A stretch of 10,025 nt of DNA from Acidobacteriota bacterium (lineage in GTDB: Bacteria > Acidobacteriota > Blastocatellia > Pyrinomonadales > Pyrinomonadaceae), in NCBI GenBank assembly GCA_019247865.1, contig JAFBAJ010000392.1, positions 1 through 10,025 on the forward strand, given 5' to 3'. The translations under genes were made by a program, and so were the position numbers. The notes beneath the pieces were generated by a model, which had not been told where the DNA came from, did no database searches, and was given only the letters and a program-made list of their open reading frames with translations. Below are positions 7,777 through 10,025 of this stretch, in pieces. Numbering within the stretch: the first letter of the stretch is position 1; each line of letters starts with the position of its first letter.

Positions 7777-8385
7777 ATGGAATTAACCCTTGCCATCACC
7801 GGAGCTTCGGGCTCGATTTACGCGCAGCGCACGCTGGTGCAGATGGCCGCGAGCGGCGCGGTCGAGCGGATCAATCTGATTATGTCCGAGGCCGCGCGGA
7901 CTGTGGCGCGCGTGGAGTTGGGCGCGAACCTCGGCGAGCTTGAGAGCAGTGCTGTTAACGAGTGGGTCGGACTCCCGCTCGATTCAAAGCTGATACGCGT
8001 GCACAGGCTCGACAACATGGCGGCCAAGCCCGCCTCCGGCTCGCACGTGCAGGCCGGGATGGTCATCGTGCCGTGCTCGATGGGGACGCTCGGAGCGATT
8101 GCTTCGGGAGCCTGCACAAATCTCATACACCGCGCCGCCGATGTGACTTTGAAGGAAGGGCGCAAACTCGTCATCGTCCCGCGCGAATCGCCTTACAACG
8201 CGATTCATCTGGAGAACATGCTCCGGCTCGCGCACGCTGGCGCGCGGATGCTCCCGGCGAGCCCTGGCTTCTATCATCGCCCGAAAACGATTGAAGAGCT
8301 GGTCGATCATCTGGTCTTTCGCATCCTAGACCAGTTCTCCATCCCGCACTCGCAGGCGACGAGGTGGCAGGGGGGAGAGATATAG
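7777..8385 (+). CDS. ubiX: Flavin prenyltransferase, UbiX family
   Basis: UbiX joins dimethylallyl phosphate to FMN, making prenyl-FMN, the cofactor of UbiD-type decarboxylases. The 202-residue length is normal. Motifs: [12 protein letters not shown] (residues 5-16), the FMN/prenyl-binding P-loop-like start, then [20 protein letters not shown] (96-115), [24 protein letters not shown] (116-139), [13 protein letters not shown] (144-156) and [17 protein letters not shown] (160-176). In futalosine-pathway organisms a UbiX/UbiD pair is thought to remove the carboxylate after prenylation; linkage to mqnP and mqnE supports that role here. The frame is open back to TTG 7729, but that extension lies inside palindrome 3 and adds non-homologous residues, so ATG 7777 is chosen. 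No ribosome site is visible. Confidence 0.95.
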   Translation: MELTLAITGASGSIYAQRTLVQMAASGAVERINLIMSEAARTVARVELGANLGELESSAVNEWVGLPLDSKLIRVHRLDNMAAKPASGSHVQAGMVIVPCSMGTLGAIASGACTNLIHRAADVTLKEGRKLVIVPRESPYNAIHLENMLRLAHAGARMLPASPGFYHRPKTIEELVDHLVFRILDQFSIPHSQATRWQGGEI

Positions 8386-8396
8386 TGAGCTTGTTC

Positions 8397-8436
8397 TGCG
8401 AACTGCCAAGCACCAACTCTTCTTTGGCAGTTTGCA
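8397..8436 (+). other. Stem-loop in the ubiX-mqnP intergenic leader
   Basis: AACTGCCAA (8401-8409) is the exact complement of TTGGCAGTT (8424-8432). The stem extends outward through TGCG/TGCA with one G-U pair, giving about 13 pairs around a 14-base loop. It begins 11 bases after the ubiX stop. No U-run follows, so it is not an intrinsic terminator. It could stabilise the ubiX 3' end or mark a processing site between the two genes. Confidence 0.55.
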
Positions 8437-8510
8437 AAGCATGGAAGCGCGAAACAGCTCGGTTTTCATCAATTTTGATGTGGCCTCGTCTTTGCTTTGT
8501 GAGAAGGGCG

Positions 8511-8548
8511 AGGAGGGATTCACGGAACGTGAATCGAAGAAGACAATG
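8511..8548 (+). promoter_or_regulatory. Strong Shine-Dalgarno separated from the mqnP start by a hairpin
   Basis: AGGAGG (8511-8516) is followed directly by the perfect palindrome GATTCACGGAACGTGAATC (8517-8535; 8-bp stem, 3-base loop), then 10 bases (GAAGAAGACA), then ATG 8546. The linear gap from Shine-Dalgarno to ATG is 29 bases, too long for normal use. If the hairpin folds, the effective gap becomes about 10. As DNA the palindrome could instead be an operator. No in-frame ATG, GTG or TTG lies closer to AGGAGG. Confidence 0.45.
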
Positions 8549-9412
8549 TTGACTGCCACAGCCAAAAACGCACGCATCACGCTCGAAATGATTAAGATCG
8601 AGCACACGCTGTTCGCGCTGCCCTTCGCTTTTCTGGGAGCGGTGCTCGCGGCCAAAGGGCTGCCGACGCTCTGGCAGCTGCTCTGGATCACGCTGGCGAT
8701 GTTCGGCGCGCGCTCGACCGCGATGGCCTTTAATCGCCTCGCAGACCGCGAGATAGACGCGCGCAATCCGCGCACGCGCACGCGCGCTCTTCCGGCCGGG
8801 AACTTGTCGGTCGGCTTCGTGTGGGCTTTTACGGTCGTCTCGGCCGTCGTCTTCTTCATCGCGGCGGCGATGCTCAATCGCCTGACACTGGCGCTCGCGC
8901 CGGTCGCGCTCGCGAGCATCCTGCTCTACTCTTACACGAAGCGCTGGACGATGCTCTCGCATCTGGTGCTGGGCTGGTGCCTGGCGATTGCGCCGACGGG
9001 CGCGTGGATCGCCGTGCGCGGAGCGATTGACAGTCCAGTGCCGCTCCTGCTCTCGCTCGTCGTGATGCTCTGGACGGCAGGGTTCGACGTGCTCTATGCC
9101 TGTCAGGATTACGATTTCGACCGGCAGGCGGGCCTGCATTCCGTGCCGCGCAAGTTCGGCGTCGCACGCGCGCTGTGGATCGCGCGACTCTTCCATGCGG
9201 AAGCGTTCGCCACGCTCGTTGCTTTATACCTGGTCGCGCACCTGGGCCCGCTCGCGCTCGCGGGCGTGATCGCAACCGGAGCTTTGCTCATTTATCAACA
9301 TACGCTCGTCAAGGCACACGATCTCTCGCGCCTCAACGCAGCGTTCTTTACGACCAATGCCTTCGTCAGCGTTATTCTGCTGGCGACCTTCGGGAGCGCA
9401 GCGCTCTTTTAA
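8546..9412 (+). CDS. mqnP: UbiA-family prenyltransferase MqnP of futalosine menaquinone synthesis
   Basis: Integral membrane enzyme that attaches a polyprenyl chain to the dihydroxynaphthoate intermediate. It has 288 residues and about eight hydrophobic helices. The first Asp-rich motif is [18 protein letters not shown] (63-80). The second is [16 protein letters not shown] (186-201), and YSYTKRW follows the fourth helix region. [15 protein letters not shown] and the absence of 4-hydroxybenzoate-type context point to MqnP rather than UbiA or a haem O synthase. Genomic pairing with ubiX and mqnE supports this. The frame continues upstream to 8432, but those 38 residues are polar and would precede the conserved [21 protein letters not shown] start, so ATG 8546 is preferred. 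The gene is separated from ubiX by 160 bases that contain several hairpins. Confidence 0.9.
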   Translation: MLTATAKNARITLEMIKIEHTLFALPFAFLGAVLAAKGLPTLWQLLWITLAMFGARSTAMAFNRLADREIDARNPRTRTRALPAGNLSVGFVWAFTVVSAVVFFIAAAMLNRLTLALAPVALASILLYSYTKRWTMLSHLVLGWCLAIAPTGAWIAVRGAIDSPVPLLLSLVVMLWTAGFDVLYACQDYDFDRQAGLHSVPRKFGVARALWIARLFHAEAFATLVALYLVAHLGPLALAGVIATGALLIYQHTLVKAHDLSRLNAAFFTTNAFVSVILLATFGSAALF

Positions 9413-9486
9413 TGTAGGGGCAGGGCTCGTCCCTGCCCGCTTGATCGATTATGACAACACGGGCAGGGACGGGCCCTGCCCCTACA
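9413..9486. repeat. Intergenic palindrome 4: nested GGGCAGGG/CCCTGCCC inverted repeats
   Basis: The outer arms 9413-9439 and 9460-9486 are reverse complements over 27 bases with one mismatch (A/G), around a 20-base loop. Each arm is itself a hairpin: GGGCAGGG-CTCGT-CCCTGCCC on the left and GGGCAGGG-ACGGG-CCCTGCCC on the right. The DNA or RNA could therefore fold as one long stem or as two adjacent short stems. It begins immediately after the mqnP stop and ends 8 bases before the mqnE ATG, in place of a ribosome site. It differs in sequence from palindromes 1-3. Confidence 0.9.
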
Positions 9487-9494
9487 CAATTTTT

Positions 9495-10025
9495 ATGAAC
9501 TTTTCACACGACCCGAACCTGAACGAGCTGGCCGCGAAAGTTGAAGGCGGTGAGCGATTGAGTTTTGCAGACGGATTGAAGCTGTATGCGACGGACGATC
9601 TGCCCGCGCTGGCGAAGCTGGCCGACAGCGTGCGTCGCGGGCGGCACGGGCGCACGACCTACTTCAACGTCAACCGCCATTTTAATCCGACGAACGTCTG
9701 TTACGTGGACTGCAAGTTCTGCAACTTCTTTCGCACGCCGCGCGCGGTGGATGCGTACACGCACAACATTGACGAGAGCCTGCGCATCGCCGGTGAGGCG
9801 GTCAAAGAGGGCGCGACGGAGCTGCATATCGTCGGCGGCCTGAATACGAAGCTGCCCTTCTCTTACTACACAGACCTGCTCTCTTCGCTCAAGCGCGAGT
9901 TCCCGCAGCTCCACCTCAAAGCCTTCACGATGGTCGAGCTGGATCACTTCGCGCGCTTTTACAAGATGAAGGACGAGGATGTGATTGAGCAGTTGAAAGA
10001 GGCCGGGATGGATTCGTGTCCGGGC
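9495..10025 (+). CDS. mqnE: Aminofutalosine synthase MqnE, radical SAM, 3' truncated
   Basis: MqnE joins 3-[(1-carboxyvinyl)oxy]benzoate to S-adenosylmethionine to form aminofutalosine, an early step of the futalosine menaquinone route. The frame is open from ATG 9495 to the window end (177 codons), about half the usual length. [17 protein letters not shown] carries the CX3CX2C cluster ligands Cys69, Cys73 and Cys76 that bind the 4Fe-4S cluster. [21 protein letters not shown] (109-129) and [14 protein letters not shown] (141-154) are typical of MqnE, and DSCPG leads toward the family's glycine-rich stretch. MqnC, the related cyclase, has a different sequence after the GGL position, so MqnE is preferred. 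No Shine-Dalgarno is seen: palindrome 4 ends 8 bases before the ATG. Confidence 0.93.
   Translation, partial: MNFSHDPNLNELAAKVEGGERLSFADGLKLYATDDLPALAKLADSVRRGRHGRTTYFNVNRHFNPTNVCYVDCKFCNFFRTPRAVDAYTHNIDESLRIAGEAVKEGATELHIVGGLNTKLPFSYYTDLLSSLKREFPQLHLKAFTMVELDHFARFYKMKDEDVIEQLKEAGMDSCPG

Noticed and set aside
8171..9196. 341-codon minus-strand frame opposite ubiX and mqnP
   Set aside because: The product is very rich in Arg, Glu and His with no family signature, and it spans two well-supported plus-strand genes.

Overview
This is a GC-rich (roughly 60% by eye) bacterial chromosomal segment that is densely packed with housekeeping genes. There are no phage, transposase, CRISPR or RNA genes. 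The gene set includes a futalosine-route menaquinone cluster (ubiX, mqnP, mqnE), LarB, a bacterial-type ProS with an inserted editing domain, a secreted tandem-NTF2 protein and an LCAT-like lipoprotein. Intergenic palindromes built from 8-base tandem units are also present. Together these suggest a Gram-negative member of a deep-branching group. Acidobacteriota (Blastocatellia-like) is my best guess from general resemblance, but it is inference and not shown by the sequence.

Layout. (1) Bases 1-1937, minus strand: rpiB-glyA-secreted protein. rpiB and glyA overlap in ATGA, and the secreted protein runs off the left edge. (2) Bases 1938-2215: divergent intergenic region holding imperfect palindrome 1. 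(3) Bases 2216-3964, plus strand: proS. (4) Bases 3965-4044: convergent gap filled by palindrome 2, which has perfect 30-bp arms. (5) Bases 4045-4962, minus strand: exported two-domain SnoaL/DUF4440-like protein. (6) Bases 5145-7635, minus strand: a tight three-gene unit, larB - LCAT-like lipoprotein - 87-residue unknown protein, joined by ATGA and TAATG overlaps. (7) Bases 7636-7776: divergent gap with palindrome 3, whose outer ends carry outward-facing TTGCGT hexamers at promoter-like distances from -10-like boxes. (8) Bases 7777-10025, plus strand: ubiX - mqnP - mqnE (3' truncated), with a hairpin-rich leader before mqnP and palindrome 4 before mqnE.

How the genes fit together. UbiX supplies prenylated FMN for a UbiD-type decarboxylase (not in the window). 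MqnP attaches the polyprenyl tail to dihydroxynaphthoate, and MqnE makes aminofutalosine early in the same pathway, so the right third is a menaquinone locus. RpiB and GlyA link pentose phosphates and one-carbon metabolism. LarB performs the first step of nickel-pincer nucleotide synthesis, but larC and larE are not here.

The most noteworthy points are the family of intergenic palindromes (three share a three-unit CRCARAGR design), the possible use of palindrome 3 as a two-way promoter module, the hairpin placed between a strong Shine-Dalgarno and the mqnP start codon, and the translationally coupled LarB/lipoprotein/small-protein unit. Menaquinone and housekeeping assignments are firm. The regulatory readings are hypotheses.
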